Assembly (NCBI RefSeq): GCF_003053845.1
Contig: NZ_QAYG01000001.1
Span: 1,122,078 to 1,186,077 of the forward strand
Reading direction: 5' to 3'
DNA from: Breoghania corrubedonensis
GTDB taxonomy: Bacteria > Pseudomonadota > Alphaproteobacteria > Rhizobiales > Stappiaceae
Length of the DNA stretch: 64,000 nt
Within the stretch, counting starts at the first letter, position 1; the number at the start of each line of letters is the position of its first letter. This document shows positions 49,761-62,026 of this stretch, one piece after another. The notes under the pieces were generated by a model that saw nothing but the letters and a program-made list of their open reading frames with translations, had not been told where the DNA came from and searched no databases. A program made the position numbers and the translations under genes.

Positions 49761-49850
49761 CGTCATCCCCGGCGCGGTCCGGGGGATCCATTGCCGTTTC
49801 CGCATCGACGGAAGGCCCTATGGATTGCCCGGACTTTGCCGGGCAATGAC
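49761..49850. repeat. Large imperfect palindromic intergenic repeat
   Basis: About 90 bases between mtlK and xylB. The left end (CGTCATCCCCGGCGCGGTCC, continuing GGGGGATCCA) and the complement of the right end (CGTCATTGCCCGGCAAAGTC, continuing CGGGCAATCCA) match closely, so the whole element can fold into a long hairpin with a 25-base head. Elements with CGTCAT...CCCGG...ATCCA ends are a widespread dispersed repeat class in Hyphomicrobiales. It interrupts a presumed operon. Confidence 0.75.
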
Positions 49851-49902
49851 GATCGAGGGAGGGGAGAGGCGCGGTCACGGCCCGATGGGCAATGTCCCGA
49901 CC

Positions 49903-51378
49903 TTACAACTCGCCCGAGAGATAGCGCCGGAGCACCGCTTCCACGCCGTCCGCCCACAGCGCGTTCAGTGCATGCGAAAAGCTCGTGCGGAAAGCCTCGT
50001 TGTTGGCGAGATCGCCGTAGACCGCTTCCTGATCGAGCCAGACATGGGGCTGTTCCTTCGCGTGGCGGGCGATGGGAACGAGGTTGTCCCAGTTGGGGTC
50101 GTTCGGCTCGATGATCTTTCCCGTCTCCGTCTCGCCAAAGCAGTAGCGGCACCACAGCGCCGATTCCAGTGCCAGGCCGGTGACGTCGGCACCCGCCTTC
50201 AGCCGGTCGGCGATGGTGGTGACGATGAATTTCGGCTGGCGGTTGGAACCGTCGAGGCAGAGCCTGCGCACCGTGTCGCCGATCTTGGGGTTGGCGAAGC
50301 GGCGCTTGATCTCGCCGAAATACCAGTCGAGATCGGTATCGGGCACCGGGGGGACGACGGGAATGATCTCCTCGCGCTCGATCTTTTCCAGGAAGGCGGA
50401 AATGAGCGGATGCTCCATCGCCTCGTGGACGAAGTGGATGTCGAGCAGCCCGGCCGGATAGGCGATCACCGCGTGGCCGCCGTTGAGAATGCGGATCTTC
50501 ATGATCTCAAACGGCGTCACGTCGGGCACGAACTGCACGCCGACGGTTTCCAGCGCCGGGCGGCCAGCGGGGAAATTGTCCTCCAGCACCCATTGCCGGA
50601 AATCCTCGCAGAAGACCGGCCAGGCGTCCTCGATGCCGAAATCCGCCTTCAGGCTTTCCCGCTCCCGTGTCCCCGTGGCCGGGGTGATACGGTCGACCAT
50701 GCCATTGGGAAAGGCGACCTCGCGCGCGATCCAGTCGCCGAATTCCTTGTCCCACAGCCGGGCGACACCTGCGACCGCATCGCGGGCGACCGCACCGTTG
50801 TGGGGGATGTTGTCACACGACATGACGGTGAAGGCCGGCGTGCCTTCCGCCTTGCGCCGCTTCAGACCCGCCGCGATCAGGCCGAACACCGTCTTCGGGC
50901 TGTCGGGCGCCTTGCCGTCTTCGATGATGGCGCGCTGGGAGGGATCGAACTGGCCCGAGGCATCGACGAAGTAGCCGCCCTCGGTCACCGTCAGCGAGAC
51001 GATGCGGATGGCGGGATCGGCGAGCTTTTCGATGATCGCGCCGCTGTCGGCAACGGGCAGCATGCCGATCATCGGCCCCGTGACGCGCGCCTCGCTCTTT
51101 TCCGCCGACTGGTCGACCACGGTGGTCAGCCAGTCCTGACCTTCGAGCGCCGCCTTCATCGCGGCATCCCCCGGCATCACGCCGGCGCCAAGGATCGCCC
51201 AGTCGTGATCCTTCCCGGTCGCGAACAACGCATCGAGATAGACCGCCTGATGGGCACGGTGGAAATTGCCGATACCGAAATGCACGATGCCGGCGGAAAG
51301 CCCCTTTCGGTCGTAATCCGGCACGGGGACGGTTCTTGAGATGGCGCCGAGCGTGTCGGCGGAAAGCCTGATGGTCAT
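49903..51378 (-). CDS. mtlK: Mannitol 2-dehydrogenase (polyol-specific long-chain dehydrogenase)
   Basis: 491-residue NAD-dependent dehydrogenase of the long-chain mannitol dehydrogenase family; oxidises D-mannitol (and related hexitols) to D-fructose. Marks: IVHFGIGNFHRAHQAVYLD (nucleotide-binding domain), MSCDNIPHNG, PNGMVDRITPATG, VQFVPDVTPFEIMKIRILNGGH with the catalytic Lys, and the C-terminal helical domain SALWCRYC. It matches the Rhodobacter/Pseudomonas MtlK type. 146 bases after smoS, 248 bases before xylB. Confidence 0.95.
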   Translation of the reverse strand: MTIRLSADTLGAISRTVPVPDYDRKGLSAGIVHFGIGNFHRAHQAVYLDALFATGKDHDWAILGAGVMPGDAAMKAALEGQDWLTTVVDQSAEKSEARVTGPMIGMLPVADSGAIIEKLADPAIRIVSLTVTEGGYFVDASGQFDPSQRAIIEDGKAPDSPKTVFGLIAAGLKRRKAEGTPAFTVMSCDNIPHNGAVARDAVAGVARLWDKEFGDWIAREVAFPNGMVDRITPATGTRERESLKADFGIEDAWPVFCEDFRQWVLEDNFPAGRPALETVGVQFVPDVTPFEIMKIRILNGGHAVIAYPAGLLDIHFVHEAMEHPLISAFLEKIEREEIIPVVPPVPDTDLDWYFGEIKRRFANPKIGDTVRRLCLDGSNRQPKFIVTTIADRLKAGADVTGLALESALWCRYCFGETETGKIIEPNDPNWDNLVPIARHAKEQPHVWLDQEAVYGDLANNEAFRTSFSHALNALWADGVEAVLRRYLSGEL

Positions 51379-51524
51379 TATCGTCCTTCTCGATCGAATT
51401 CGCCTCGCCTGGCGACTGCCGCGCCGTCCGTACCCCTCGGACGGCGGGTTTCTTCAGGCGGCCGTTCCTGTCTGGCGCGCTTCGCGTTTGTCGCCCTTCC
51501 TTCGAGACGCGGCCCGCGCCCGCC

Positions 51525-52298
51525 TCAGCTCATCCAGTTGCCGCCGTCCACATTGTAGGTCTGGGCGACGATATAATCCGCTTCCGCACTCGCCAGGAAA
51601 ATTGCCATTCCTGTCAGGTCCTGCGCCCGCCCCATGCGGCCGAAGGGCACTTCGGCGCCAACGAGTTTCTTCTTCTCGCCGATCGGCCGGTTCTCGTATT
51701 TCGCGAAAAGCGCGTCGACCCCGTCCCAGTGCTCGCCGTCGACGACGCCCGGCGCGATCGCGTTCACGTTGATGCCGTGCCTGATGAGGTTGAGGCCGGC
51801 GGATTGAGTGAGGCTGATCACCGCCGCCTTGGTCGCGCAGTAGATGGCGACAAGCGCCTCGCCGCGCCGGCCGGCCTGGCTCGCCATGTTGATGATCTTG
51901 CCGCCCGTTCCTTGCGCGATCATCTGCTTGGCCACCGCCTGCATGGTGAACAGCGTTCCCGCCACGTTGACCGAAAACAGCCTGTCGTAGCTGGAGCGGG
52001 TGATCTCGACGATGGGAGCGAGATCGAACAGCGCTGCGTTATTGACGAGAATGTCGATACGCCCGTGCCGTTCGACGATCTCGGCCACGGCGGCGTCGAT
52101 CGAGGCCTGGTCGGTCACGTCGAGACGGACGGCGGACGCATCGGCGCCGATCTCGCCGGCCGTGATTTCGGCTCCTTCGAGATTCACGTCGCCGATGACC
52201 ACCTGCGCACCTTCGCCGACATAACTTTCCGCGAAGGCCCGGCCTATTCCGCGTGCCGCGCCGGTGATCAGCGCGATCTTGCCATCCAGTCTTTTCAT
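51525..52298 (-). CDS. smoS: Sorbitol (L-iditol/D-glucitol) dehydrogenase, SDR family
   Basis: 257-residue short-chain dehydrogenase; oxidises D-sorbitol to D-fructose and galactitol to tagatose in the Rhodobacter enzyme. Marks: ALITGAARGIGRAFAESYV (NAD-binding), ILVNNAALFDLAPI, INMASQAGRRGEALVAIYCATK with the catalytic Ser and Tyr-x3-Lys, and PGVVDGEHWDGVDALFA, all strongly SmoS-like. Start ATG 52298 (MKRLDGKIAL), 10 bases after the ATPase gene stop; a longer frame upstream runs inside the ATPase gene and is not used. Confidence 0.95.
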   Translation of the reverse strand: MKRLDGKIALITGAARGIGRAFAESYVGEGAQVVIGDVNLEGAEITAGEIGADASAVRLDVTDQASIDAAVAEIVERHGRIDILVNNAALFDLAPIVEITRSSYDRLFSVNVAGTLFTMQAVAKQMIAQGTGGKIINMASQAGRRGEALVAIYCATKAAVISLTQSAGLNLIRHGINVNAIAPGVVDGEHWDGVDALFAKYENRPIGEKKKLVGAEVPFGRMGRAQDLTGMAIFLASAEADYIVAQTYNVDGGNWMS

Positions 52299-52308
52299 TT
52301 TCGTTGTC

Positions 52309-53310
<1,002 letters not shown>

Positions 53311-53349
53311 GTCCTCCTCCCCCTTGTATCTTGCCCGGTTATCGCGGGC

Positions 53350-54180
53350 CTATTTCACGGCGCCGAATGTCAGACCGCGCACGAGTTGTTTCTGGCTGAA
53401 CCAGCCGAGTATCAGGATCGGTGCGATGGCCATGGTCGAGGCGGCGGAGAGCTTGGCGTAGAACAGGCCCTCCGGGCTTGAATAGCTGGCGATGAAAGCT
53501 GTCAGCGGCGCCGCTTTGGCGGCCGTCAGGTTGAGCGTCCAGAAGGCCTCGTTCCAGGCCAGGATGATGTTGAGCAGCAGCGTGGAGGCGATGCCGGGCA
53601 CGGCCATCGGTGTGAGCACGTAGAGAAGTTCCGCCTTCAGCCCGGCCCCGTCCATGCGCGCGGCTTCCAGGATCTCGCCCGGAATCTCGCGGAAGTAGGT
53701 GAACAGCATCCAGATGATGATCGGCAGGTTGATCAGCATCAGGACGATGATCAGGCCGAGGAGCGAATCGAGCAGTCCGATATCGCGGAAGATCAGATAG
53801 ATCGGAATGAGGACGCCGACGGGCGGAAGCATCTTGGTCGACAGCATCCACATCAGGATGTCCTTGGTCCGTTTGGCCGGAACGAAGGCCATGGACCAGG
53901 CCGCCGGAATGGCGATGATGAGGCCCAGCACGGTGGAGCCCAGAGAGATCACCACCGAATTGAGGAAGTGGCGGAAATAGTCGGAACGCGACTGGACTTC
54001 CGCATAGTTTTCGAGCGTCCAGTGGAAGTTGATGAAGGAGGGCGGCGAGGCGACCGCCTCGGCCTCGGTCTTGAAGCTCGTCAGCACCGTCCACAGGATC
54101 GGAAAGAAGATCAGGAGGCCGATCGCCCAGGCCAGGACGGTCACGACGGTCTTGCGGCGATTGGAACTCGCGCGGGCCAT
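53350..54180 (-). CDS. smoG: Polyol ABC transporter permease (SmoG-type)
   Basis: 276-residue inner membrane permease with six predicted transmembrane helices (first at about 12-32, VVTVLAWAIGLLIFFPILW). The EAA loop that docks with the ATPase is EAARMDGAGLKAELLYVLTP. Start at ATG 54180 (MARASSNRR), two bases after the stop of the upstream permease gene. A longer frame running back through that gene is not used. Works with SmoF as the heterodimeric channel. Confidence 0.95.
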   Translation of the reverse strand: MARASSNRRKTVVTVLAWAIGLLIFFPILWTVLTSFKTEAEAVASPPSFINFHWTLENYAEVQSRSDYFRHFLNSVVISLGSTVLGLIIAIPAAWSMAFVPAKRTKDILMWMLSTKMLPPVGVLIPIYLIFRDIGLLDSLLGLIIVLMLINLPIIIWMLFTYFREIPGEILEAARMDGAGLKAELLYVLTPMAVPGIASTLLLNIILAWNEAFWTLNLTAAKAAPLTAFIASYSSPEGLFYAKLSAASTMAIAPILILGWFSQKQLVRGLTFGAVK

Positions 54181-54182
54181 GG

Positions 54183-55055
54183 TCAGATGTCCAGGTTCTT
54201 GCCGATCATCCGCATCAGGAAGATCGCGACGATGTTGGCGAGGATGACGGCCACGATACCGCCGGCGGAACCGCCGCCCACGTCGAACTGCAGCAGCGAC
54301 TGGGCATAGACGAGATAGGTGATGTTGGTGGTCGCGTAGCCCGGCCCGCCATTGGTGGTGACCAGAATTTCGGCGAAGACCGACAGCAGGAAGATGGTCT
54401 GGATCAGCACGACCACGGTGATGGCGCGCGCCAGATGCGGCAGGGTGATGTAGAAAAAGGTCGAGAACGGACTGGCCCCGTCCATCTCCGACGCCTCGAG
54501 CTGTTCGCGGTCGAGCGACTGCAATGCGGTCAGCAGGATCAGCGTGGCGAATGGCAGCCATTGCCAGGCGACCATGCCGATGATCGAGGCGAGCGGCGCC
54601 TGGGCGAGAAAGTCGAACGGCTGAAGCCCGAGCGCCTTGGCCATGTGCGCGAAGAGCCCGTTGACCGGGTTCATGAACATGTTCTTCCAAACGAGCGCGC
54701 CGACGGTCGGCATCACGAAGAACGGTGCGATCACCAGGATACGCACGATGCCCTGGCCCCACATTGGCTGGTCGAGCAGAATCGCCAGCAGAACGCCGCC
54801 GACGATGGTGATCGCGAGAACGCCGCCGACAAGAAGAAGCGTGTTGAAGAGCGCGGCGAAAAACGCCGGATCGGTGAGGAAATAGCTGTAATTGGCAAAG
54901 CCGATGAAGTCGTGGGTGCCGGGGATCAGCAGGTTGTAGTGCAGGAACGAGAAATAGATGGTCATCGACAGGGGGATGATCATCCAGCCCAGAAGCAGCA
55001 GCACGGCCGGCGAAAGCATCAGCCTTGCCGCGGCCCGCGAATGGGTTGTGGCCAT
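54183..55055 (-). CDS. smoF: Polyol ABC transporter permease (SmoF-type)
   Basis: 290-residue permease, six transmembrane helices (first about 12-35, MLSPAVLLLLGWMIIPLSM). The EAA loop is EASEMDGASPFSTFFYITLP, followed by LARAITVVVLIQ. Start at ATG 55055 (MATTHSRAAA), with GGAG nine bases upstream; a GTG five codons further up is possible. 228 bases after smoE, a longer gap than elsewhere in the operon, so differential mRNA stability of the binding protein is plausible. Confidence 0.94.
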   Translation of the reverse strand: MATTHSRAAARLMLSPAVLLLLGWMIIPLSMTIYFSFLHYNLLIPGTHDFIGFANYSYFLTDPAFFAALFNTLLLVGGVLAITIVGGVLLAILLDQPMWGQGIVRILVIAPFFVMPTVGALVWKNMFMNPVNGLFAHMAKALGLQPFDFLAQAPLASIIGMVAWQWLPFATLILLTALQSLDREQLEASEMDGASPFSTFFYITLPHLARAITVVVLIQTIFLLSVFAEILVTTNGGPGYATTNITYLVYAQSLLQFDVGGGSAGGIVAVILANIVAIFLMRMIGKNLDI

Positions 55056-55216
55056 GGTCGCACACTCCACCGATCAAACAAACGAGCGATCAAACGAACG
55101 GGCCCATCCGGCAGGACGCCTTTGAAATCCGGATCGAAGACCGCGAAAGGAAAAGGACGCGGACGCCGTCCGGCCAAAGCGTGGCCCGCAAGGACCCCGA
55201 GCAGGGGACGTCAATG

Positions 55217-55251
55217 CCCCATGCTAACACGGCCCCCATGCTAAAACACGG
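55217..55251 (-). repeat. Short direct duplication in smoE-smoF gap
   Basis: CCCCATGCTAACACGG followed by CCCCATGCTAAAACACGG, one base apart. Two near-identical copies, probably a small tandem duplication. The rest of the 55056-55283 gap shows no gene or clear hairpin. Confidence 0.6.
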
Positions 55252-55283
55252 CTTTGCCGAAAGCGCCCGCGCAAGGAGGGCGG

Positions 55284-56597
55284 CTACTTGATGTAGCCGG
55301 CCTTGGTCATCTCCCGGCTCGTCAACGCCTGGGCTGCCTGCAACGCCTGATCGGCCGACATGTTGCCGGCAAGAGCGGCGGAGAAGAGCTGGCCGACGGC
55401 GGTGCCGATACCCTGGAACTCGGGGATCGAGACGAACTGTCCACCGGTATAGGGAACCTCCTGGACCGACGGCTTCTTCGTATCGACGGAGTTGATCGCA
55501 TCGAGCGTCATCTTCGCGAACGGCGCGGCCTTCTGGTACTCCGGGTTCTCGTAGAGCGAGGTGCGCGTGCCCGGAGGCGAGGCAGCCCAGCCCTCGCTGG
55601 CGGCGACGAGCTCGGTATAGTGCCTGGAGGTCGCCCAGGCGACGAAGGCCTTGGCCGCGTCCGCCTTCTTGGTGGAGGCGGGGATGGCGAGGTTCCACGA
55701 CCACAGCCAGTTGCCGTGATTGTCGACGCCGTCCTTGTTGGGGAACTGGGCGAAACCGACACTGTCGGCGACCGTGGAATCCTTGGCGTTGGTCACGAAG
55801 GAGGCGGCCACAGTGGCGTCGATCCACATGCCGCACTTGCCCTGCTGGAACAGCGCCAGGTTCTCGTTGAAACCGTTGGAGGACGCGCCCGGAGGCCCGT
55901 ACGTCTTCATCATGTCGAGATAGTCGGTGAGCGTCGCCTTCCACTCAGGGCTGTCGAACTGGGGCTTCCAGTCCATGTCGAACCAGCGCGCGCCGTAGGA
56001 ATTGGACATGGCGGTGAGGAAGGCCATGTTCTCGCCCCAGCCCGCCTTGCCGCGCAGGCAGATGCCGTAGACCTCGTTGTCCTTGTCGGTCATCGCCTTG
56101 GCCGCGGCCTTGATATCGGTCCAGGTAGGCTGGTCGGACATCTTGATGCCGGCCTTCTCGGCCAAGTCCGTGCGGTACATCAGCATGGCCGATTCACCGT
56201 AGAACGGCACGGCGTAGAGCTTGCCCTCGACCGAGAGGCCGCCGGCGATGGCGGGCAGCAGGTCGGCGCGGTCATAGCCTGCGGGAAGATCGTCAAGGGC
56301 CATCAGCCAGCCCTGCTTGCCCCAGATCGGCACTTCGTAGTTGCCGATCGTCATGACGTCGTACTGGCCGCCCTTGGTGGCGATGTCGGTGGTCACGCGC
56401 TGGCGCAGGACGTTTTCTTCCAGCGTCACCCATTCGAGCTGGATATCCGGATGATCCTTGGTGAAATCGTCGGTGAGCTTCTGCATGCGGATCATGTCGC
56501 CGTTGTTGACGGTGGCGATGGTGATGGTTTCCGCATGCGCAGCGAAGCCGAGTGCGCACGCACTGACCGCGCCACAGAGCCAAGCCCTGTAATTCAT
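55284..56597 (-). CDS. smoE: Polyol ABC transporter substrate-binding protein (SmoE-type)
   Basis: 437-residue periplasmic binding protein of ABC family 1. Signal peptide MNYRAWLCGAVSACALGFA, cleaved after AAHA. Mature part: ETITIATVNNGDMIRMQKLT, DDFTKDHPDIQLEWVTLEEN, VMTIGNYEVPIWGKQGWL and KAFVAWATSRHYTELVA, as in sorbitol/mannitol-binding SmoE/MtlE. Start ATG 56597 follows GGGAGGA. First gene of the smoE-F-G-K-S-mtlK-xylB operon. A candidate ROK operator lies 130-152 bases upstream (56727-56749). Confidence 0.94.
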   Translation of the reverse strand: MNYRAWLCGAVSACALGFAAHAETITIATVNNGDMIRMQKLTDDFTKDHPDIQLEWVTLEENVLRQRVTTDIATKGGQYDVMTIGNYEVPIWGKQGWLMALDDLPAGYDRADLLPAIAGGLSVEGKLYAVPFYGESAMLMYRTDLAEKAGIKMSDQPTWTDIKAAAKAMTDKDNEVYGICLRGKAGWGENMAFLTAMSNSYGARWFDMDWKPQFDSPEWKATLTDYLDMMKTYGPPGASSNGFNENLALFQQGKCGMWIDATVAASFVTNAKDSTVADSVGFAQFPNKDGVDNHGNWLWSWNLAIPASTKKADAAKAFVAWATSRHYTELVAASEGWAASPPGTRTSLYENPEYQKAAPFAKMTLDAINSVDTKKPSVQEVPYTGGQFVSIPEFQGIGTAVGQLFSAALAGNMSADQALQAAQALTSREMTKAGYIK

Positions 56598-56726
56598 GGT
56601 TCCTCCCAATCTGCGGTCTGAAGCCGCATGGCTTATGAGCCGGGTCCGGCGGCCTGCCAACCTCCGCGGCAGACCGATCGATCAATCGTCAAACTATGCA
56701 GGAGCCCTCCGGTCTTGTCCATTATT

Positions 56727-56749
56727 AAATCACATTGATTTTATATTAG
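56727..56749. promoter_or_regulatory. ROK-type operator candidate upstream of smoE
   Basis: An AAATCA-CAT-TGATTT inverted repeat (56727-56741) continuing TATATTAG. A 24-base block with the same inverted repeat and the same ATATTAG tail occurs before the ROK regulator gene (62402-62425). It sits in an AT-rich island 130-152 bases upstream of the smoE start. Confidence 0.75.
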
Positions 56750-57102
56750 ACCTTTTCAATGTGTGGAAGACACGGAGCGGGGAAAGACGCGCGGGGCGTC
56801 AGATGGATTGGCCGCCGAGAACCGCGCTGTGCTCCGTCCGCACGCACGCGGATGACGCGCCTGCGGGGTGCGGAAGCCCGCGCCGCACCTTGGCGATGGG
56901 CCGCGTGAGCAGCCTGCGCACCCGCCCCGCCGGCGGGCAATGGCGGTCCGGAGCAGGTCGAATCCCTGCGGCATTTCGCGATTTCACGCTACAGGGCGTG
57001 ATGTCGCGCCCCTTGCGATCGCCGCCCGCCTTGCCCATCCCGCCGACGTTCGGGCAAGGCCGGACTATCGGGCGCGAACGCGGCGATGCGCGGCAGGTCC
57101 GC
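56750..57102. other. Gap between the edd stop and the smoE promoter region
   Basis: About 350 bases, no gene recognised on either strand. No clear terminator follows edd. Confidence 0.5.
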
Positions 57103-58908
<1,806 letters not shown>

Positions 58909-58938
58909 GGGACCTCTCCCGAATTCCTGTTTGTCGCC

Positions 58939-59622
58939 TTACTCGGCGAAATGAACTGTGGCGCCCTCCAGCACGGCGCGGATCGGCGCCTGAAGCGGAT
59001 CCGTCGCCGCGAGCGCGCGTTGCAGGGCTTCGCGCTTGGCGGTGCCGGTGATCAGGATGTGACGCTCGCCGGCGCCCCTCAACACGCGGGCGGACAGGGT
59101 GACGCGCGGTTCCGGCTGGTCGCCGGTGCGGATGGCGACCACCACCGGAGCGTCTTCGGCGAGCGCCTCATGCAAGCCCACGGAGCCTGGAAAGAGCGAG
59201 GCGGTGTGCATGTCCGCCCCCATGCCCAGAACGGCGATATCGAGCGGCAGCGCGGTCTGTTCCAGTCCGGCGGCGACAGCGGGCAGCGAGCCGGCCGGTT
59301 CCGCCGTGCCGCCGTACAGCGGCGAGAAGGTGGCGGCCGCCGCCGGCCCCGCGAACAGCGTCTCGGCCAGCAGCTTCTGGTTGGAACGCGGCTCCGTGGT
59401 CGGAACCCAGCGCTCGTCGGTCAGCGTGACGACGACCTTTTCCCAGTCAAGCCGCTCACGCCCGAGCCGTTCGAGCATCGCCCCCGGGGTGGTGCCGCCG
59501 GGAACGGCGATGCGCGCGATGCCGCGCTCGTCCACCAGGGTGCGCAGGCGCCGGGCGACAAGTCCCGCCACGCCTTCCGACAGCGCCTCGCGGGAGGGAT
59601 ACTCGATGATCTTCGGGCTCAT
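58939..59622 (-). CDS. pgl: 6-phosphogluconolactonase
   Basis: 227-residue hydrolase of the NagB/RpiA-like fold (DevB type) that opens 6-phosphogluconolactone. Marks: IAVPGGTTPGAMLERLG, VTLTDERWVPTTEPRSNQKL and DIAVLGMGADMHTASLFPG, the family blocks including the catalytic His region. The ATG overlaps the zwf stop by four bases (ATGA), showing translational coupling. Confidence 0.96.
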   Translation of the reverse strand: MSPKIIEYPSREALSEGVAGLVARRLRTLVDERGIARIAVPGGTTPGAMLERLGRERLDWEKVVVTLTDERWVPTTEPRSNQKLLAETLFAGPAAAATFSPLYGGTAEPAGSLPAVAAGLEQTALPLDIAVLGMGADMHTASLFPGSVGLHEALAEDAPVVVAIRTGDQPEPRVTLSARVLRGAGERHILITGTAKREALQRALAATDPLQAPIRAVLEGATVHFAE

Positions 59623-61082
59623 TGGGCAAGCTCCCGCCAGCGACGGCCGTCGCGGTGCATCAGCATGAGCGCATCGTCGGGGCCGGCGGAACCGGGCTCG
59701 TAAAGCTCCGGCCGCTCGCCATCGACACGCGCGGTGATCGCATCCACCCAGGCCCAGGCCGCTTCCACTTCATCGCCGCGCATGAACAACGTCTGGTCGC
59801 CGCGAATGACATCCATCACCAGCCGCTCATAGGCGTCCGGCATGCGCATGTTGGAGGCGCCCAGCGTATCGGCGAAGGTCATGTCGAGGACAGCCGGGGC
59901 AAGCCGCATGCCGCCGGGGCCGGGCTCCTTGATGGTCATGCCGAGAGTAATGGCCTCGTCGGGCTGCAGGCGCAAGGCCAGCACGTTCTGCGCCGCGCGG
60001 CCGCTGGCGGCGGGAAAGATCGAATGGGGGGCCGACTTGAACACCACAGCCACTTCCGAGACCCGCGATTTCATTCGCTTTCCGGTGCGCAGATAGAAGG
60101 GCACCCCCGCCCAGCGCCAGTTCGCGACCTCGGCCTTCAGCGCGATGAAGGTCTCGGTGCGGCTTGTCGGCGCGTTCGCGTCCTCGACATAGGACGGCAT
60201 GCCCGGCCCGGCGGCGTACTGACCACGAACCACGTCTTCCAGCCTGGTGAGGGGGGCAAGCGCGCGCAGAACTTTAAGCTTCTCGTCGCGCACCGCGTCC
60301 GGCTCGAACTGGGACGGCGGCTCCATGGCGACCAGACAGAGAAGCTGGAGCAGATGGTTCTGCACCATGTCGCGCATCGCGCCGATGCCGTCGTAATAGG
60401 GCCCGCGGCCTTCAACGCCGACCTTTTCGGCGACCGTGATTTGCACATGGTCGATGTGACGCGCGTTCCACAAGGGCTCGAAGAAGGCGTTGGCGAACCG
60501 CAGCGCCATCAGGTTCTGCACCGTCTCCTTGCCGAGATAATGATCGATGCGGAAAATCTGGTGTTCGCTGAAGTGGCCGGCGAAGACGCCGTTGAGCGCG
60601 GCGGCGGAGGCGAGATCGTGGCCCAGCGGCTTCTCGATCACGATGCGCGAATTCGCGTCCGTCAGCCCGGCCGCATGCACGCCTTCCGCGATGGGGCCGA
60701 AAAAGCGCGGGGCGACGGAAAGGTAGAACGCACGGGGACGATCTCCGCAGGCGGTGGGCAGCGCGTCCTTGAGACGCGACCAGCCGGCCTCCTCCATCAC
60801 GTCGAGCGGCACGTAATCGATGGTCGCGAGGAACTTGCGGCGCATCTCGGCGTCGCGGGCGTCCTCGCCGCCGAATTCGTCGAGTGCGGCTTCGGCCATG
60901 CGACGGTAGCCCTCCGCATCCAGCTGCGCGCGCGCGACACCGACGATTCGCGCGTCTTCCGGCATCTGTCCGTCATGCATGCGGTGGTAAAGCGCCGGGA
61001 TCAGCTTTCGCCGGGCGAGGTCGCCCGTGGCACCGAAGACAACAAGATCGAACGGATCCACGGGGACAACGCGTGCGACCAT
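59619..61082 (-). CDS. zwf: Glucose-6-phosphate 1-dehydrogenase
   Basis: First enzyme of the oxidative pentose phosphate and Entner-Doudoroff routes; oxidises glucose-6-phosphate with NAD(P). 487 residues: [20 protein letters not shown] (cofactor-binding), [21 protein letters not shown] (active-site signature with the catalytic His region), and [20 protein letters not shown]. Start ATG 61082 ([11 protein letters not shown]), with AAGGAG eight bases upstream; it overlaps the stop of the fructokinase gene by one base. An upstream start inside that gene is not used. Confidence 0.97.
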   Translation of the reverse strand: MVARVVPVDPFDLVVFGATGDLARRKLIPALYHRMHDGQMPEDARIVGVARAQLDAEGYRRMAEAALDEFGGEDARDAEMRRKFLATIDYVPLDVMEEAGWSRLKDALPTACGDRPRAFYLSVAPRFFGPIAEGVHAAGLTDANSRIVIEKPLGHDLASAAALNGVFAGHFSEHQIFRIDHYLGKETVQNLMALRFANAFFEPLWNARHIDHVQITVAEKVGVEGRGPYYDGIGAMRDMVQNHLLQLLCLVAMEPPSQFEPDAVRDEKLKVLRALAPLTRLEDVVRGQYAAGPGMPSYVEDANAPTSRTETFIALKAEVANWRWAGVPFYLRTGKRMKSRVSEVAVVFKSAPHSIFPAASGRAAQNVLALRLQPDEAITLGMTIKEPGPGGMRLAPAVLDMTFADTLGASNMRMPDAYERLVMDVIRGDQTLFMRGDEVEAAWAWVDAITARVDGERPELYEPGSAGPDDALMLMHRDGRRWRELAQ

Positions 61083-62026
61083 CAAGAATTCTCCTTGCAG
61101 CATTCGGCCAGTTCGGCTCGATGGGGCAGATCTGCCCCGCGGCGGGTACAGGTGACCGCCGCGGCTTCCACGGCGAAACAGATGATATTGGCGAGCCTGT
61201 CACTGTCGATCTCGTCAAGCGCGGCGCGGGTCGTCATACCACATTCGGCAAGACAGGCGATGAGGGCTGCCTGGAAACTGTCGCCCGCGCCGACGGTGTC
61301 AACCACCTGAACCCGTCGCGCCTCCACTTCGACCATGACACCGCAGCCGAATGCCTGCACGCCCGCACGCCCGCACGTGACGATCACCAGCCCCACACCG
61401 GCAGCCCGCCAGCGCGCCGCGATGCCGGCCGGACATTCGCCCGGGTAAAGCAGCTCGAGATCTTCCTCGCTCACCTTGACGACATCGGCGTGACGGGCAA
61501 AGGCATCGATGCGCTGTCGCCACAATTCGCGGTCGCTCTCGACGTTCAGACGCACGTTCGGATCGAGCGTGATCAGCCGACGTCCCGCCTCGCGTTGCGC
61601 GAGGGTGAGAAACGCGGAGCCGACAGGTTCGACCACCAGCGAGTAGGAACCGAAATGGATGCCCCACACGCTGTCATCGAGCGCGGGAAGGTTTTCGCGC
61701 GACAGGGCGCGGTCGGCAGCGCCTGTACCGTAGAAGGTATAGGCGGGGCTGCCGTTGGCGGCGAGATCGACCAGGCTCAGCGTTGTCGGGCACCGGAAGA
61801 GCGTCAGGTAACCGGTATCCACCTGTTCGCGCTCCAGCGCCGCGATCAGCCGCGTGCCCAGCGGGTCGGTCGACAGACCGCTCAGAAAGGCCGTGTCCTG
61901 GCCAAGGCGCGACAGGCCCGTCGCCACATTGAAGGGAGACCCGCCGACGCGCGCGTCGAAGGTCAAGGCGGGGCCGTCCTCGTTGGCGAAGAGGTCCCAG
62001 AGCGCTTCACCGCAAACCAGAAACAT
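61082..62026 (-). CDS. PfkB-family carbohydrate kinase, probable fructokinase
   Basis: 314-residue ribokinase-fold kinase: MFLVCGEALWDLFANE at the N-terminus, RVGGSPFNVATGLSRLGQDT, TLDPNVRLNVE and the C-terminal signature VDTVGAGDSFQAALIA with the catalytic Asp. GGSPFNVA-type sequence and the operon with zwf-pgl-edd favour fructose as substrate, linking MtlK/SmoS-made fructose to the Entner-Doudoroff route; another hexose or 2-keto-3-deoxygluconate kinase remains possible. The start at 62026 matches the family; an in-frame ATG at 62083 would add 19 Arg-rich residues. Divergent from the ROK regulator. Confidence 0.88.
   Translation of the reverse strand: MFLVCGEALWDLFANEDGPALTFDARVGGSPFNVATGLSRLGQDTAFLSGLSTDPLGTRLIAALEREQVDTGYLTLFRCPTTLSLVDLAANGSPAYTFYGTGAADRALSRENLPALDDSVWGIHFGSYSLVVEPVGSAFLTLAQREAGRRLITLDPNVRLNVESDRELWRQRIDAFARHADVVKVSEEDLELLYPGECPAGIAARWRAAGVGLVIVTCGRAGVQAFGCGVMVEVEARRVQVVDTVGAGDSFQAALIACLAECGMTTRAALDEIDSDRLANIICFAVEAAAVTCTRRGADLPHRAELAECCKENS

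Noticed and set aside
53350-55077. A single 575-residue permease frame
   Set aside because: The frame runs through the neighbouring permease gene out of its frame; two standard six-helix permeases with their own EAA loops explain the region.
56950-56975. GCAGG-TCGAATC-CCTGC stem-loop, like a T-arm
   Set aside because: The loop lacks the canonical TTC order and no cloverleaf can be drawn upstream.
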